NCBI GenBank assembly: GCA_963765555.1
Contig: CAVXWX010000003.1
Span: 682,001 to 746,000 of the forward strand
DNA from: JL08 sp963765555
GTDB lineage: Bacteria; Pseudomonadota; Alphaproteobacteria; Rhodobacterales; Rhodobacteraceae
Direction of reading: 5' to 3'
Length of the DNA stretch: 64,000 bases
Below are positions 17,142 through 27,843 of the stretch, in pieces. The notes under the pieces were generated by a model. That model ran no database searches and was not told the origin of the DNA. It worked only from the letters and a program-made list of their open reading frames with translations. How positions within the stretch are numbered: the first letter of the stretch is position 1; each line of letters starts with the position of its first letter. Both the position numbers and the translations under genes were made by a program.

Positions 17142-19560
17142 CTAGCCGCGCATGCGCGCCCCGTCAGCATCAAACAGGGGGTCGGTGATCAGCTTTGCGG
17201 GACGCATCTGGCCCAAAATCTCGATTTCAACGGCCAGACCTTCGGCCACGCGGTCTGTCGGGACAAACCCCATCGCAATGGATTTCCCTGCATAATGCGA
17301 ATAGCCGCCCGAGGTGCAGAACCCCTGCACCGCGCCATCCAGCCAGATCGGTTCATAGGCGTTTACATCGGCATCATCCGCGTCCACCTCGAACGCGCAC
17401 AACTGGCGGGCGGGGCCGCTGGCCTTTTCCGCCTCGGCCGCCGCGCGCCCGATGAAATCGGTGTTCTTCTTGAAGCTGATAAACCGGTCCAGCCCGGTTT
17501 CGGCGGCGGTGTAATCGGGCGAAAATTCCGCCAGCCAGCTGCCAAAGAACTTGTCCAGCCGCAGCGACATCATCGCGCGCATGCCAAAGGGCACCATGCC
17601 GTGATCCTGCCCCGCCGCCCACAGCACATTCCACAGCGCGCGCTGGCCCATCGGATCACAGTAAATTTCAAATCCCAGATCGCCGGTATAGCTGACGCGC
17701 TGCACGATGCAGTCGGTCATGCCAACGGTCATTTTGCGCACATCAAGGAATTTCATGTCCGAAATATCGGTGCGGGTGCAGGCGGCCAGAACTTTGCGCG
17801 GCATTCGGCCCCGCGATCTGGAACCCGTTGCGCTGGTCGCTGATATTTTCGACGCTGACGCCGTCATCAAGGTTTTGCAGGAACCAGCGATAATGGTACG
17901 CCTGTGATCCGTAGGAGGCGGTGAGCTGGAATTCATCCTCGGCCAGACAGGACATGGTGAAATCGCCGATCAGCTTGCCCTTGGGCGACAGCATCGGGGT
18001 CAGCGACAGGCGGCCCGGTTGCGGCACACGGCCCGCCATGATCCGGTCCAGCCACGCGCGCGCACCGGCGCCCTTGACCAGATATTTGCCGAAATTGTGC
18101 ACCTCGTTGATGCCAACACCGTTGCGCACGGCGTTCACCTCGCGCCCTGTCGCGGCAAAAGCGTCCGAACGGCGGAACGATGGTGTTTCAAAGGTCGGTT
18201 CATCGCCGATGGCGAAATAGTTCGCCACTTCCAGCCCGAATTGCTGGCCCCAGACCGCGCCCATCCCGGTGAAAATGTCATACATCGGTGTGGTGCGGTT
18301 GGGCCGCGCGGCGGGCAGTTCTTCGTTCGGGTAGGCGACGCTGAAACGTTTCTGATAGTTTTCGATCACCTTTGGCAGCGTGTATCCCGGTGAAATCCAA
18401 TCACCGAACCGCGCGACATCCATCGCGAATGTGTCGCGTTCGGTTTCACCTTCGACCATCCATTGCGCCAGCATCAGCCCGACGCCGCCGCCTTGGGAAA
18501 AACCGGCCATAACACCGCAGGCCGCCCAGTAATTGCGCACGCCCGGCACCGGCCCGACCAGCGGGTTGCCATCGGGTGCAAAGGTGAACGGGCCGTGGAT
18601 CACCGTTTTGACGCCCGCGCGTTCCAGATCGGGAAAGCGCCTGTAGGCAAAGGCAATGCTGTCTTCGATCTTGTCAAAATCGTCTTGCAACAGGTCCTGC
18701 CCGAAGGCCCAGGACGTGCCGTCAACCGCCCAGGGGCGGCATTTCTGTTCGTAGAACCCGATGCACAATCCCTTGCCTTCCTGACGCAGATAGCTTTCTC
18801 CGGCGGGGTCCATAACGTGGGGATGCTCGATGCCGTCTTTCATCATCTCGACGATCATGGGCACATCTTCTGTCACCAGATACTGGTGCTCCATCGGGTG
18901 CAGCGGAAAATAAAGACCCGCCATTGCGCCCACTTCGCGCGCCCATAACCCACCGGCATTGACCACGTGTTCCGTGTGAATGGTGCCCTTGTCGGTCACA
19001 ACATCCCATGTGCCATCGGCGCGCTGGTTGGTTTCACGCACCATGCACTGGGTTTCGATTGTCGCGCCGCCCATGCGCGCAGCCTTGGCATAGGCATGGG
19101 TGGTGCCCGACGGATCAAGATGCCCGTCCAGCGGATCATACAGCCCGCCCACGATCCCGTTGATGTTGGTCACGGGCGCGATTTTCTTGATCTCTTCGGG
19201 TGTGACGATCTCGGTTTCCAGCCCCATAAAGCGATGCTTGGCCCGTTCCGCGACCAGCATATCAAACCGGTCCTGATCTTCGGCCAGTGTGATGCCGCCC
19301 ACATGGTGCAAGCCGCAGGACATGCCGGTGATTTCCTCAAGTTCCTTGTACAAGCGGATGGTATAGCCCTGAAGCGCGGCCATATTCGTGTCGCCGTTCA
19401 GCGTGTGAAAGCCACCGGCGGCGTGCCACGTGGACCCCGATGTCAGTTCGGAGCGTTCCAGCAGCATCACATCGGACCAGCCCAGTTTGGTCAGATGATA
19501 AAGAACAGAGGCACCGACGACACCGCCGCCGATCACAACAACACGCGATGTGGTTTTCAT
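17142..19560 (-). CDS. Dimethylglycine/sarcosine dehydrogenase-like FAD protein with GcvT domain (frameshifted)
   Basis: About 805 residues. The N-terminal half is a DAO-type FAD oxidoreductase: VVVIGGGVVGASVLYHLTK dinucleotide fold at residues 6-24 and SGSTWHAAGG, whose His is the covalent FAD attachment site in dimethylglycine and sarcosine dehydrogenases. The C-terminal half is a GcvT-like folate domain (QRVSYTGDLGFEIYC, MRAMMSLRLDKFFGSW). Such enzymes oxidatively demethylate N-methylglycines, passing the methyl group to tetrahydrofolate in glycine betaine catabolism. The frame breaks near 17800; reducing CC to C on the coding strand restores GPNARKVLAACTR. A second homologue lies at 21345-23765 on the other strand. 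Confidence 0.82.
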
Positions 19561-19757
19561 ATTGGAATTCCTTTAGGGTTTGGCGCAATATACCCATGCG
19601 AAAACCCCGGCGGAACGTCCGAATGCGACACCGTCTGTCGTGCATTTTTTAATCATCGGCCTGACCCCGAAGAAAGCGTTCTGTTCTGACCGGATTAATC
19701 ACAAGCCTGCCCGCAACGGCCCTGCGCAAACTCCGCCAGTTTACCCGCAAGCTATGG

Positions 19758-20987
19758 GTGCGCGTGGTGCTGATGGGCCTGTTGGCCATTCTGTCGCTGG
19801 GGCTGACCCAGTTGTTCAATCCCGTCATTCCCGCACGGTTTTCCATTTATTTGAACGAAATTTCGGCCGACCGCCTGCTTGATATCATTGCCAACGCGAT
19901 GCTGGCCGTCACAACCTTTGCGCTGACTGTGATGGTCTCTGTCTATCGCGCGTCGGCCTCGCAGTGGACACCGCGGGTGCACAGCCTGATCATGGAAGAT
20001 ACGACAACGCAAAACACACTGGCCGTGTTCATCGGGGCCTATGTCTATGCGCTGACAGCCATCATCATGCAGGAACTTGGCGTGTATTCCGACGAACACG
20101 GCGTTGTTCTGTTTGTGGTGACGGTTCTGGTTTTGCTGCTGATCGTGATCTATCTGATCCGGTGGACCCTGCATTTGCAGACCCTTGGCAGCCTCGTGGA
20201 CACCACCCGCGATCTTGAATGTCAGACCCGCGCCTTGCTGGAAGACAGAAAGGATATGCCCTGCCTCGGGGCCAATCCGCTGACCGAACACACCGTAATC
20301 TCGGAAACGGCACGTGATGTTCTGGCGACAGAAACCGGATATATCCGCCATATCTATCCCGAAGCGCTGAACGAGGCGGCACAGAAGGCCGGTGTAAACG
20401 TGTATCTGGTGCGTGCCGTCGGCAGCTTTGTGTTTCGGGGCGATATTCTGGCCCATGTCAGCGGCATGAACGAAACAGACAGTGACGCAAAAGAATTCGA
20501 TAAAACCCTGTTGGATCACATCACAATCGGGGATCAGCGATCCTATGATCAGGACCCGCGCTTTGGCCTGATGGCAATGGGTGAAATTGCGTCAAAGGCG
20601 CTGTCACCCGGTGTGAACGATCCCGGCACCGCGATCGATATCATTACACGTCTGGGGCGTGTCCTGATGGTGTGCAAAAGCGAATACGACAGTGACGAAA
20701 CCATCCGTCACCCGCATCTTTGGTCCAGACCGATGAAGCCGGCAGATTTGCTGGAAGACGCGTTTGGCGCCCTTGCGCGTGACGGCGCGGGCACCGTGGA
20801 AGTGCAACAGCGCTTACAACGTATCCTGACCGGCCTGATCGAACATGCCGAACCGGGCATTCGCACCGCCGCGGCATATATGGCCGTTCTGTCATACCGG
20901 CGCGCACATGCGGCCCTGACATTCGAAGATGACAGGGTGCGCCTGACATCCAGCACATGCCAGACGGTTCTGGATCAGGTCGGCTGA
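19758..20987 (+). CDS. DUF2254 membrane protein
   Basis: 409 residues, a DUF2254-family protein of unknown function. About four hydrophobic helices lie in the first 135 residues (WVRVVLMGLLAILSLGL, MLAVTTFALTVMVSVYRAS, TLAVFIGAYVYALTAII, VVLFVVTVLVLLLIVIYLI), followed by a large soluble domain with the family's FGLMAMGEIASKALSPGVNDPGTA block. The start taken here is a GTG at 19758; the frame is open some way upstream without an ATG, GTG or TTG, so the true N-terminus may be slightly different. It sits between two dehydrogenase genes without an obvious functional link. Confidence 0.75.
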   Translation: MRVVLMGLLAILSLGLTQLFNPVIPARFSIYLNEISADRLLDIIANAMLAVTTFALTVMVSVYRASASQWTPRVHSLIMEDTTTQNTLAVFIGAYVYALTAIIMQELGVYSDEHGVVLFVVTVLVLLLIVIYLIRWTLHLQTLGSLVDTTRDLECQTRALLEDRKDMPCLGANPLTEHTVISETARDVLATETGYIRHIYPEALNEAAQKAGVNVYLVRAVGSFVFRGDILAHVSGMNETDSDAKEFDKTLLDHITIGDQRSYDQDPRFGLMAMGEIASKALSPGVNDPGTAIDIITRLGRVLMVCKSEYDSDETIRHPHLWSRPMKPADLLEDAFGALARDGAGTVEVQQRLQRILTGLIEHAEPGIRTAAAYMAVLSYRRAHAALTFEDDRVRLTSSTCQTVLDQVG

Positions 20988-21344
20988 CACCCCCAAGAAC
21001 GGCATGGCGACATTAATCTCAATCAATGTGAGCCGGTGACGATTGATGTTATACTGCATGTAAGAGGATGCGGTTTGGTAGTGTGGTAAAGGGTAAGGGG
21101 GTGACCGCTTCCTCGGCCGCGCTGGCTGCATAAGTCGGCGCGGCTCTGACCTGTGCGCCGACATTCCCAGGATAGGGGCGCTGCGACCTTGGCAGCCGCA
21201 ATTCGCGACATGCTCCCATGGCAGCGTGGAAATTCCCGCACGGTTTGTATCACTGCGACCCGATATGTCGGGAAAGGGCAACCGGTTGGGCCCAATGGGC
21301 GTCAGGTTGCCCGTCAGCAAGTCATCAACAAAGGACAACGCCAG
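20988..21344. other. 357-base intergenic region with a promoter-like site and an inverted repeat
   Basis: No gene is seen. TATACT at 21050-21055 is a plausible -10 but its -35 is poor. GGGCAACC (21276-21283) and GGTTGCCC (21305-21312) form an 8-bp stem with a 21-base loop about 32 bases before the start of the dehydrogenase gene, which could be a leader structure or regulator site. I see no match to the glycine riboswitch core. Confidence 0.4.
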
Positions 21345-23765
21345 ATGCGCACCCATGCCCAAGCTGTTGTAATCGGAGGCGGCGTGATCGGCTGCTCGAT
21401 CCTCTACCATCTGACCAAACTGGGCTGGTCGGACGTGGTTCTTCTGGAACGGGACGAATTGACCAGCGGCAGCACATGGCATGCGGCAGCAAACATTCAC
21501 GGGCTGCATGACAGCACCAATATCAGCCGCATCCAGCATTATACGATGAACCTTTATAACGCGCTTGAGGAAGAAACCGGCCAAAGCTGCGGCGTGTTCC
21601 AGCCCGGCAGCCTGTATCTGGCCCAGACCGAAGCGCGCGAACATCAATTGCGCCTGCAAGCGGCCAAGGCCAAGCTTTATGGCATGAATTTTCACGAAGT
21701 GACCCGCGACGAGGCCGAACGCCTGCACCCGCTGGTCAATTTCGACGGTATCCGCTGTATCATGTGGGAACCCGATGGCGGCAATGTGGACCCCAGCGGC
21801 GTGACCAATGCCTATGCCGCCGGCGCGCGCCAGAACGGCGCGGAGATCATGCGGTTCACGCCGGTGACCGCCACCACGCCGCAGCCCGACGGCACATGGA
21901 TCGTGGAAACGCCCAAAGGCAACATCCGCACCGAATGGGTGATCAACGCCGCCGGCCTGTGGGGGCGCGAAGTGGCGGCGCTGGCGGGCATCGAATTGCC
22001 GCTGCAGCCGACAGAGCATCAGTATTTCGTCACCGAAACCATTGCCGAAATCGCCGCGCTGGATCGCCGCCTGCCATCGGTCGCGGACCGTGACGGCGAA
22101 TATTACCTGCGTCAGGAAGGCAAGGGATTGCTGGTCGGGGCCTATGAAAAGAACCTGAAATTCTGGGCCGAAAACGGCACGCCGCTGGATTTTGCCCATG
22201 ATCTGTTCCCCGATGATCTGGAACGGATCGAAGACAACATGATGCGCGCGATCGACCGTGTGCCCGCTGTGGGCAGTGCGGGGATCAAACGGGTGATCAA
22301 CGGGCCGATGATCTGGTCGCCCGACAGCAACGTGATCCTTGGGCCGGTGCCCGAACTGAAAGGGTATTTCTGCTGTAACGGCATCATTCCGGGCTTCAGC
22401 CAGTCGGGTGGCATGGGCCTGATGGTGGCGCAATGGATCATCGAAGGCGAAATGAAATACGATATGTTCGCTTGGGACATGGCGCGCTTTGGTCTGTGGG
22501 CGGGCAAGGAGTTCACCAAGGCCAAGGTGGGCGATCAATACGCCAACCGCTTTGCCATCCATTTCCCCAACGAAGAACGCAGCGCCGGACGGCCCTGCCG
22601 CACCCGCCCGATCTACCAGATGCAGAAAGACATGGGCGCGGTGTTCGGGCTGAATTATGGCTGGGAACATCCGCTGTGGTACGCCGATGCGCCGGGTGCG
22701 CAAGACACCAACGGTTTTACCCGCCAGAACTGGTGGGAACCGGTGGGCAAAGAATGCAAGATGCTGCGCGATCGCGCGGGCATCATCGATATCTCGAACT
22801 TTGCCAAATACATCTGCAAGGGGCCGGATGCGGAAAACTGGCTGAACGCGGTTTTCGCCAACACCATGCCCAAGGCGGTCGGGCGCTCGTGCCTGACGCC
22901 GCTGATCGGCAAACGCGGCGGCATCGCGGGGGATTTCACCGTCACGCGTCTGGCCGAGGATGAATTCTGGGTCATCGGGTCGGGCATGGCCGAACGCTAC
23001 CATTCGCGGTTCTTCAAAGAGGTGCCGTTGCCCGATGGCACAACATTTGAAAGCAGGACGGAAGCCATGTGCGGCTTTAACGTCGCCGGCCCCGAAAGCC
23101 GTGCAATGTTGCAGCGGTTGACCAATGCGTCGCTCGCGACCGAAGATTTTCCCTTCATGCGCTCGAAAAGGATCGAGCTGGCAGGGGTCGAGGTTCTGGC
23201 CCTGCGCGTGTCCTTTACCGGCGATCTGGGATGGGAATTGCACTGCGCCACAGAGGATCAGGAACGGCTCTATACCGCGCTGATCGAAGCGGGCAAATCC
23301 GTCGGGGCGGGCCCTGTGGGCGGGCGCGCATTGATGAGCCTGCGGGTCGAAAAGGGCTATGGCAGCTGGTCGCGCGAATATTCACCTGAATACTGGCCCC
23401 AAGAGGTGGGGCTGGACCGGTTGTGCAAACTGGACAAGGAGTTCCTGAACAAGGATGCCGTCGTGATCAACCTGCAAAAAGAAGCACGCGAACATCTGGT
23501 TCTGCTGGCGCTGGATGCGGGCGACACCGATGCCTCCAACGCCGATGCCACGGGCGGAGAACCCATTTTCAAAGAGGGCAAAGGCATCGGGCGCGTGACA
23601 TCGGGCACCTATGGCTACACGGTCGGCCAATCGCTGGCGCTTGGCTATGTCAAAGGGGCGCAGGCCGGTGACAGTGTCGAGGTGATGGTGCTGGGCAAAC
23701 CGCACAAGGCCACCATCCTGCACGAACCGCCTTTTGATCCCAAAGGTGAAAAACTGCGCGCCTAA
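21345..23765 (+). CDS. Dimethylglycine/sarcosine dehydrogenase-like FAD protein with GcvT domain
   Basis: 806 residues, intact. VVIGGGVIGCSILYHLTKLG (residues 8-27) is the FAD fold and SGSTWHAAAN carries the His used for covalent flavin in this family. GPVPELKGYFCCNGIIPGFSQSGG closes the oxidase domain. The C-terminal half is GcvT-like (FNVAGPESRAMLQRL, LRVSFTGDLGWELHC, GYGSWSREYSPEYWPQE). It is closely related to the product of 17142-19560 and probably acts on another N-methylated glycine or the next demethylation step in betaine breakdown. The ATG at 21345 is preceded by AAGGA. The stop is followed by a perfect inverted-repeat hairpin. Confidence 0.85.
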   Translation: MRTHAQAVVIGGGVIGCSILYHLTKLGWSDVVLLERDELTSGSTWHAAANIHGLHDSTNISRIQHYTMNLYNALEEETGQSCGVFQPGSLYLAQTEAREHQLRLQAAKAKLYGMNFHEVTRDEAERLHPLVNFDGIRCIMWEPDGGNVDPSGVTNAYAAGARQNGAEIMRFTPVTATTPQPDGTWIVETPKGNIRTEWVINAAGLWGREVAALAGIELPLQPTEHQYFVTETIAEIAALDRRLPSVADRDGEYYLRQEGKGLLVGAYEKNLKFWAENGTPLDFAHDLFPDDLERIEDNMMRAIDRVPAVGSAGIKRVINGPMIWSPDSNVILGPVPELKGYFCCNGIIPGFSQSGGMGLMVAQWIIEGEMKYDMFAWDMARFGLWAGKEFTKAKVGDQYANRFAIHFPNEERSAGRPCRTRPIYQMQKDMGAVFGLNYGWEHPLWYADAPGAQDTNGFTRQNWWEPVGKECKMLRDRAGIIDISNFAKYICKGPDAENWLNAVFANTMPKAVGRSCLTPLIGKRGGIAGDFTVTRLAEDEFWVIGSGMAERYHSRFFKEVPLPDGTTFESRTEAMCGFNVAGPESRAMLQRLTNASLATEDFPFMRSKRIELAGVEVLALRVSFTGDLGWELHCATEDQERLYTALIEAGKSVGAGPVGGRALMSLRVEKGYGSWSREYSPEYWPQEVGLDRLCKLDKEFLNKDAVVINLQKEAREHLVLLALDAGDTDASNADATGGEPIFKEGKGIGRVTSGTYGYTVGQSLALGYVKGAQAGDSVEVMVLGKPHKATILHEPPFDPKGEKLRA

Positions 23766-23788
23766 GCGCCTGAGGCAGGGACGGGATC

Positions 23789-23844
23789 AAGTATTTAAGA
23801 AAAGATGAAGCACACCACCCGCCTTCATCTTTTCAAAAATACTT
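23789..23844. repeat. Inverted pair of the intergenic repeat, probable bidirectional terminator
   Basis: Copy 2 (23789-23810) reads AAGTATTT, AA, GAAAAGATGAAG. Its reverse complement, with TT as the variable pair, lies at 23823-23844, giving a nearly perfect 22-bp stem and a 12-base loop. It lies between the convergent dehydrogenase and CorC-type genes, so it can serve as terminator for both strands. Confidence 0.85.
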
Positions 23845-23885
23845 GAACCCCAAGGCCCGACGCACGCGCAACGGGTGCGGTACGC

Positions 23886-25202
23886 TCAGAGTGCGCGGAT
23901 TTTCAGTTTGGAAATGCGGTTGCCATCGCGCGCGGTTACCTCGAACCGGAAGCCGTGGAAGGAAAACACCTGACCCACGCTGGGGATCATCTGCGCCTCG
24001 TGAATGACAAGGCCCGCCACGGTGTTGGCCTCGTCATCGGGCAAGGTCCAGTCGGTGGCGCGGTTCAGATCGCGGATCGTCATGGCCCCGTCTACCGTAA
24101 AGGTTCCGTTGTCCAGTTTGCGGATCGGATGTTCGGCGTCGGGGTCGAATTCATCGGTAATCTCGCCCACGATCTCTTCCAGAATATCCTCGAGCGTGAT
24201 CAGACCCTGAAGCGAACCGTATTCATCCACCACCAGCGCGAAATGCGTGCGCATGCGCAAGAACTGGCGCATCTGGTCGTCCAGCGTCGTGGTTTCGGGC
24301 ACAAAATAGGGTGGCATCGCCACGTCCTGAATTTTGAAGTCCTTGAGCCCGTCCGCCCCCGGTTTGCCGCGCACCAGTTTGTGCATCGCGCGCAACAGAT
24401 CCTTGGCGTGCACGACGCCGATGATGTTTTCCTGATCGCCCTGAAACACCGGCAGGCGGGTGTGATTGCTTTCCAGACACTGGTTCAAAATCTGTTCGGG
24501 CGCATGTGTGGCATCGATCATTTCGATGCCAGAGCGATGCAACATGATCTCTTCCACCATACGTTCGCCCAGATCCAGCGCGCCCAGAATGCGGTCGCGG
24601 TCTTCTTTTTCCACGACCCCTTCGGAATGGCCCAGTTGCAGCGCGCCGGCGATTTCCTCGCGTACGGCCAGAATGTTGCGGTCAGGATCAATCTGCACCC
24701 CGAACAGGCGCAACACACCGCGCACGAACAACCGCACAACCGCGACGATCGGCGAAAAAACCCAGATCACCACCTGAATCAGCGGTGAGACCAGCGCGGC
24801 GGCACGTTCGGCATTGGTGATTGCATAGGTCTTGGGCAACACTTCGGCAAAGATCAGAACCAGCAAGGTCATCACCAGCGTCGCCAAGGCCACGCCGCTT
24901 TCGCCAAAGGCGCGGGTGAAAATCGCGGTGGCCAGCGACGCCGCAAGAATGTTGACCAGATTGTTGCCCAGCAGCACCGATCCGATCAGGCGTTCGTTGT
25001 CTTCGGTGATATGCAGGGCGCGGCGCGCGCCCTTGTTGCCCTTGTCGGCCTGTGCCCGCAATTTACCACGCGACGCTGCCGTCAGGGCCGTTTCCGACCC
25101 CGAGAAAAACCCCGAGAGCACCAGCAAAAACAGGATCACCGCGCTTGTGATCCAGAATGCGCTATCCAAAGCCGATCCAGCCGTGTCCATTTCGAAAATC
25201 AT
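23886..25202 (-). CDS. CorC/HlyC-family CNNM-CBS membrane protein
   Basis: 438 residues. An N-terminal DUF21 (CNNM) transmembrane domain has SGFFSGSETALTAAS near residues 31-45 and GNNLVNILAAS near 79-89; two CBS domains follow (about 205-325, including LQGLITLEDILEEIVGEI), then a C-terminal CorC_HlyC domain. Family members are linked to magnesium and cobalt efflux or metal homeostasis; the old hemolysin name is not informative. Two in-frame ATG codons (25200-25202 and 25188-25190) could start; the first has AAGGAAGG immediately upstream, the second a better distance from it. Intact. Confidence 0.85.
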   Translation of the reverse strand: MIFEMDTAGSALDSAFWITSAVILFLLVLSGFFSGSETALTAASRGKLRAQADKGNKGARRALHITEDNERLIGSVLLGNNLVNILAASLATAIFTRAFGESGVALATLVMTLLVLIFAEVLPKTYAITNAERAAALVSPLIQVVIWVFSPIVAVVRLFVRGVLRLFGVQIDPDRNILAVREEIAGALQLGHSEGVVEKEDRDRILGALDLGERMVEEIMLHRSGIEMIDATHAPEQILNQCLESNHTRLPVFQGDQENIIGVVHAKDLLRAMHKLVRGKPGADGLKDFKIQDVAMPPYFVPETTTLDDQMRQFLRMRTHFALVVDEYGSLQGLITLEDILEEIVGEITDEFDPDAEHPIRKLDNGTFTVDGAMTIRDLNRATDWTLPDDEANTVAGLVIHEAQMIPSVGQVFSFHGFRFEVTARDGNRISKLKIRAL

Positions 25203-25342
25203 CCTTCCTTCTGAAAGAGGGTTATGGGCACAGCGTGCGGTTCAATCAAGAGAGCGTTTCGACCAAGATCGCCGATACAGGGGTTTGAGGCACGGGGCGT
25301 ACGCTATTGGCTATCGCTGCGGGCCCGACGCGTGTGTTTCGT

Positions 25343-26306
25343 TTACGTTTCGTCCGTCGGTTTGCGGGCAGCCGTTTTGCTCAGGGGGTGATGTTCCAGA
25401 ACCAGTTCGCTAAGGCGTTCATCCAGAACGTGGGTGTAAATTTCCGTGGTGGCCACATCGGCGTGCCCGAGCAATGTCTGGATCACCCGCAAATCCGCGC
25501 CATTGGCCAAAAGATGGGTGGCAAAGGCGTGGCGCAACGTGTGGGGCGTTACCTTGTCGGGGTTGACCCCACCGGCGACGGCCAGTTCCTTGATCAGCAG
25601 ATAAAACCTGTGGCGGGTCAGATGGCCGGATTTACCACGGGATGGAAACAGATGGCGGGGCGCTGTACATGCCTTTGGCCCTTTCGGTTTCACGTTGGCG
25701 ATCCCATTCGGTCAGCCACGCCGCCAGCGCGTCGCGTGCGGGCGGGGACAATGGAACCATCCGTTCCTTGCCGCCTTTGCCCAACACCAGCAACATGCGT
25801 GGATCGCCCCGCGCGGCACTGACCGGCAGCGCCACAAGTTCACTGACACGCATGCCCGTCGCATAAAGCAGTTCCATCAGGCAGGTGTTGCGCAACCGGT
25901 CAGCGGGGGTGCGGCCCACAGTACGGGCCGCCGCCAACAGGCCGTCAACCTCGGGAATGTCCAGCGTTTTAGGCAGGCGTTGCGCCCGGCCCGGGCCCTT
26001 GATCTGGATCGCCGGATTGTCCGTGCGCCAGCTTTCCTCGAACGCAAAGCGGTAAATCTGCTTGATCGCGGACAACCGGCGCGCGCGGGTTGCCTTTGAC
26101 AGGCCCTGCGCATCACAGGCAATCAGATAGGCTTCGATATCATCCTGGGATGCCTTGCCAAAGCTGCACCCGTGCTGATCAAGCCATGCGGCGCAGTCTT
26201 TCAGATCGCGCCCATAGGCCAGCAATGTATTCGTGGCGGCCCCCAACTCGGCGGCCTGCGCCTCAAGAAACGTCGAAATCCAGTGATGGTCATCCGTCGG
26301 GCGCAT
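25343..26306 (-). CDS. xerD: Tyrosine recombinase XerD (frameshifted)
   Basis: About 320 residues. Site-specific recombinase that, with XerC, resolves chromosome dimers at dif with FtsK. The N-terminal SAM-like core-binding domain (WISTFLEAQAAELG) is followed by the catalytic domain: R in ATGMRVSELVAL, K in GKGGKERMVPL, H-x-x-R in HTLRHAFATH, H in LLGHAD and the nucleophile Y in TEIYTHV. All are present, so it should be active. The frame is broken near 25658, where four C on the coding strand read as three gives MYSARHLFPSRGKSGHL. It begins one base after the stop of the upstream secreted protein gene. Being in a housekeeping context argues against an island integrase. Confidence 0.88.
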
Positions 26307-26307
26307 A

Positions 26308-27843
26308 TCAGGCCTCGGGTGAGCGCAATAGAAGTTGCAGGCTGGCCCGTCGCGCAACATCTTCCAGCCCGAAGGCACGCAAGGCAGCCAGCGATTGTGT
26401 CAGGCTGTTGAGATCCCCGCGCGATCCGTCGTCAAACAACCGCATGGCCCGCAGGATCGCTTCGCCAAGTTGCCCGTTTGCCGCCAGATCAACAAGGTTT
26501 TGCGGTGCCGGATCGGGGCCAAAGGCATCCGAAATCGCTGCCGCAGTGGGATTGGGCGGGCGAAAGCCGGTCAGATCGCCCTTGGCCAGACCGGTCAGAA
26601 ACGTCATCCGGTCGCTACGCGGGTTATACAATTGCGCCGCACGTTCATAATCGGGTGACAACAGCGCGATTTCATAGGCCAGTTCCATGGCCTGTCCGGT
26701 CAGCGGGATATCCGCCAGATCAGCGGCGAACAGATGGGCAAACGACACATCCAGCCCCGCCGATTGCATGGCCCGCCACGCGGGTTCCAGCGTTTTGGAC
26801 ACGGCTGTCGGGCTTTTGCTGTTCAGCGCCGTATCAAAACGCTGCAACGCTTCGACCCGATCCCAGATGCCACCAGATGCCGCGGGCAAACGGTCCGTAT
26901 AAATGCCCAGCAAGCGGTTGGCGGGCAGAGCGCCGCTTCGGCTTAGCCGTTCGGCGGCTTCCAGTTGCGCTTTCCAGCCTGCCACCTCGCGCAGATCGGC
27001 GCTGGCGAAGGTGCGGGGCAGGGATGCCGCGTTCAACGGTTCCCCGATCGCTTCGTGAAGACGGAAGACCAAAGGCGTGACCGGCCCGCTCAATCTCAAA
27101 GGCGGCGCATCCTCGAACGCTTCAAGTTCTACAAATCGCTCCAGCAGCGCTTCGGAATGCGGATCAATCAGTGACAGGGCATGCGCCGTGTCCAGCATCA
27201 GCGTCGCGTTCTGCCAATCCCCCGCGCGCACGGCACAGAATATCCGGGCCCCGTAATCCGGTGCCAGATGGGGGGCGCGGTTCATCACGGCACAGGCGCG
27301 ATCCTCGTCGCCCGTCAGCAGGGTCACATCAAACCAGCGTCCGAACAGCGCCTTGGACCGCTCCGGCCCGACCTGTTCCATCAGGGCCTGTGCCGCGTCC
27401 AGCGCCCCCAGTTCAACCAGCTTGTCGATGCGCGCAAGCAACAGGGTTTGCGTGGCGGGTGCATCCGGATCCTGATCGGCTTCGGCCAGCAACAGCTTGT
27501 ACAACAGCGATTGCATGGCCGGCAATTCTTCGACCGGAAGGTCCGAAATAAGACGGATCAGAACGCGCGTTTCGCTTTGGTTCCAAAGGGTGGGCGGCAA
27601 ACCGGTGACAGATGCGGGCACCAGACCGATGGCGCGATTGGCCGACCCTTCCAGCGGGGAGACGGAAATTTCCGGCTGCGCCGCGCTTTGGGCGATCGGC
27701 GGTTCGGCCGGAAGTGCGACCGCTGTTGAGGGCGGGTTTTCGTTCAGCCATTCAATGGCGGACAGCGGTTGTTGCGCGCTGGCATGCGCGCCGGACAGAA
27801 GAAATCCAAGAACAATTCCGGCGTACCGGCCTTTAGTCTGCAT
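26308..27843 (-). CDS. Secreted conserved protein with helical-repeat body, unknown function
   Basis: 511 residues, not assigned to a named family. Residues 1-23 form a signal peptide ending ASA before QQ. The rest is Ala/Leu-rich and almost entirely helical, with blocks such as LLARIDKLVELGALDAAQALMEQ and AERLSRSGALPANRLLGIYTDR that look like a TPR/Sel1-type solenoid, suggesting a periplasmic scaffold. Its start overlaps the end of the 49-residue membrane peptide gene upstream by 11 bases and its stop touches xerD, so the three genes are probably one transcription unit. Intact. Confidence 0.7.
   Translation of the reverse strand: MQTKGRYAGIVLGFLLSGAHASAQQPLSAIEWLNENPPSTAVALPAEPPIAQSAAQPEISVSPLEGSANRAIGLVPASVTGLPPTLWNQSETRVLIRLISDLPVEELPAMQSLLYKLLLAEADQDPDAPATQTLLLARIDKLVELGALDAAQALMEQVGPERSKALFGRWFDVTLLTGDEDRACAVMNRAPHLAPDYGARIFCAVRAGDWQNATLMLDTAHALSLIDPHSEALLERFVELEAFEDAPPLRLSGPVTPLVFRLHEAIGEPLNAASLPRTFASADLREVAGWKAQLEAAERLSRSGALPANRLLGIYTDRLPAASGGIWDRVEALQRFDTALNSKSPTAVSKTLEPAWRAMQSAGLDVSFAHLFAADLADIPLTGQAMELAYEIALLSPDYERAAQLYNPRSDRMTFLTGLAKGDLTGFRPPNPTAAAISDAFGPDPAPQNLVDLAANGQLGEAILRAMRLFDDGSRGDLNSLTQSLAALRAFGLEDVARRASLQLLLRSPEA

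Noticed and set aside
20988..21344. Glycine riboswitch before the dehydrogenase gene
   Set aside because: The conserved glycine-aptamer core is not seen; only a simple stem-loop is present.
25343..26306. Tyrosine recombinase as an island integrase
   Set aside because: It matches XerD, sits among housekeeping genes and is far from the tRNA-Leu cluster.
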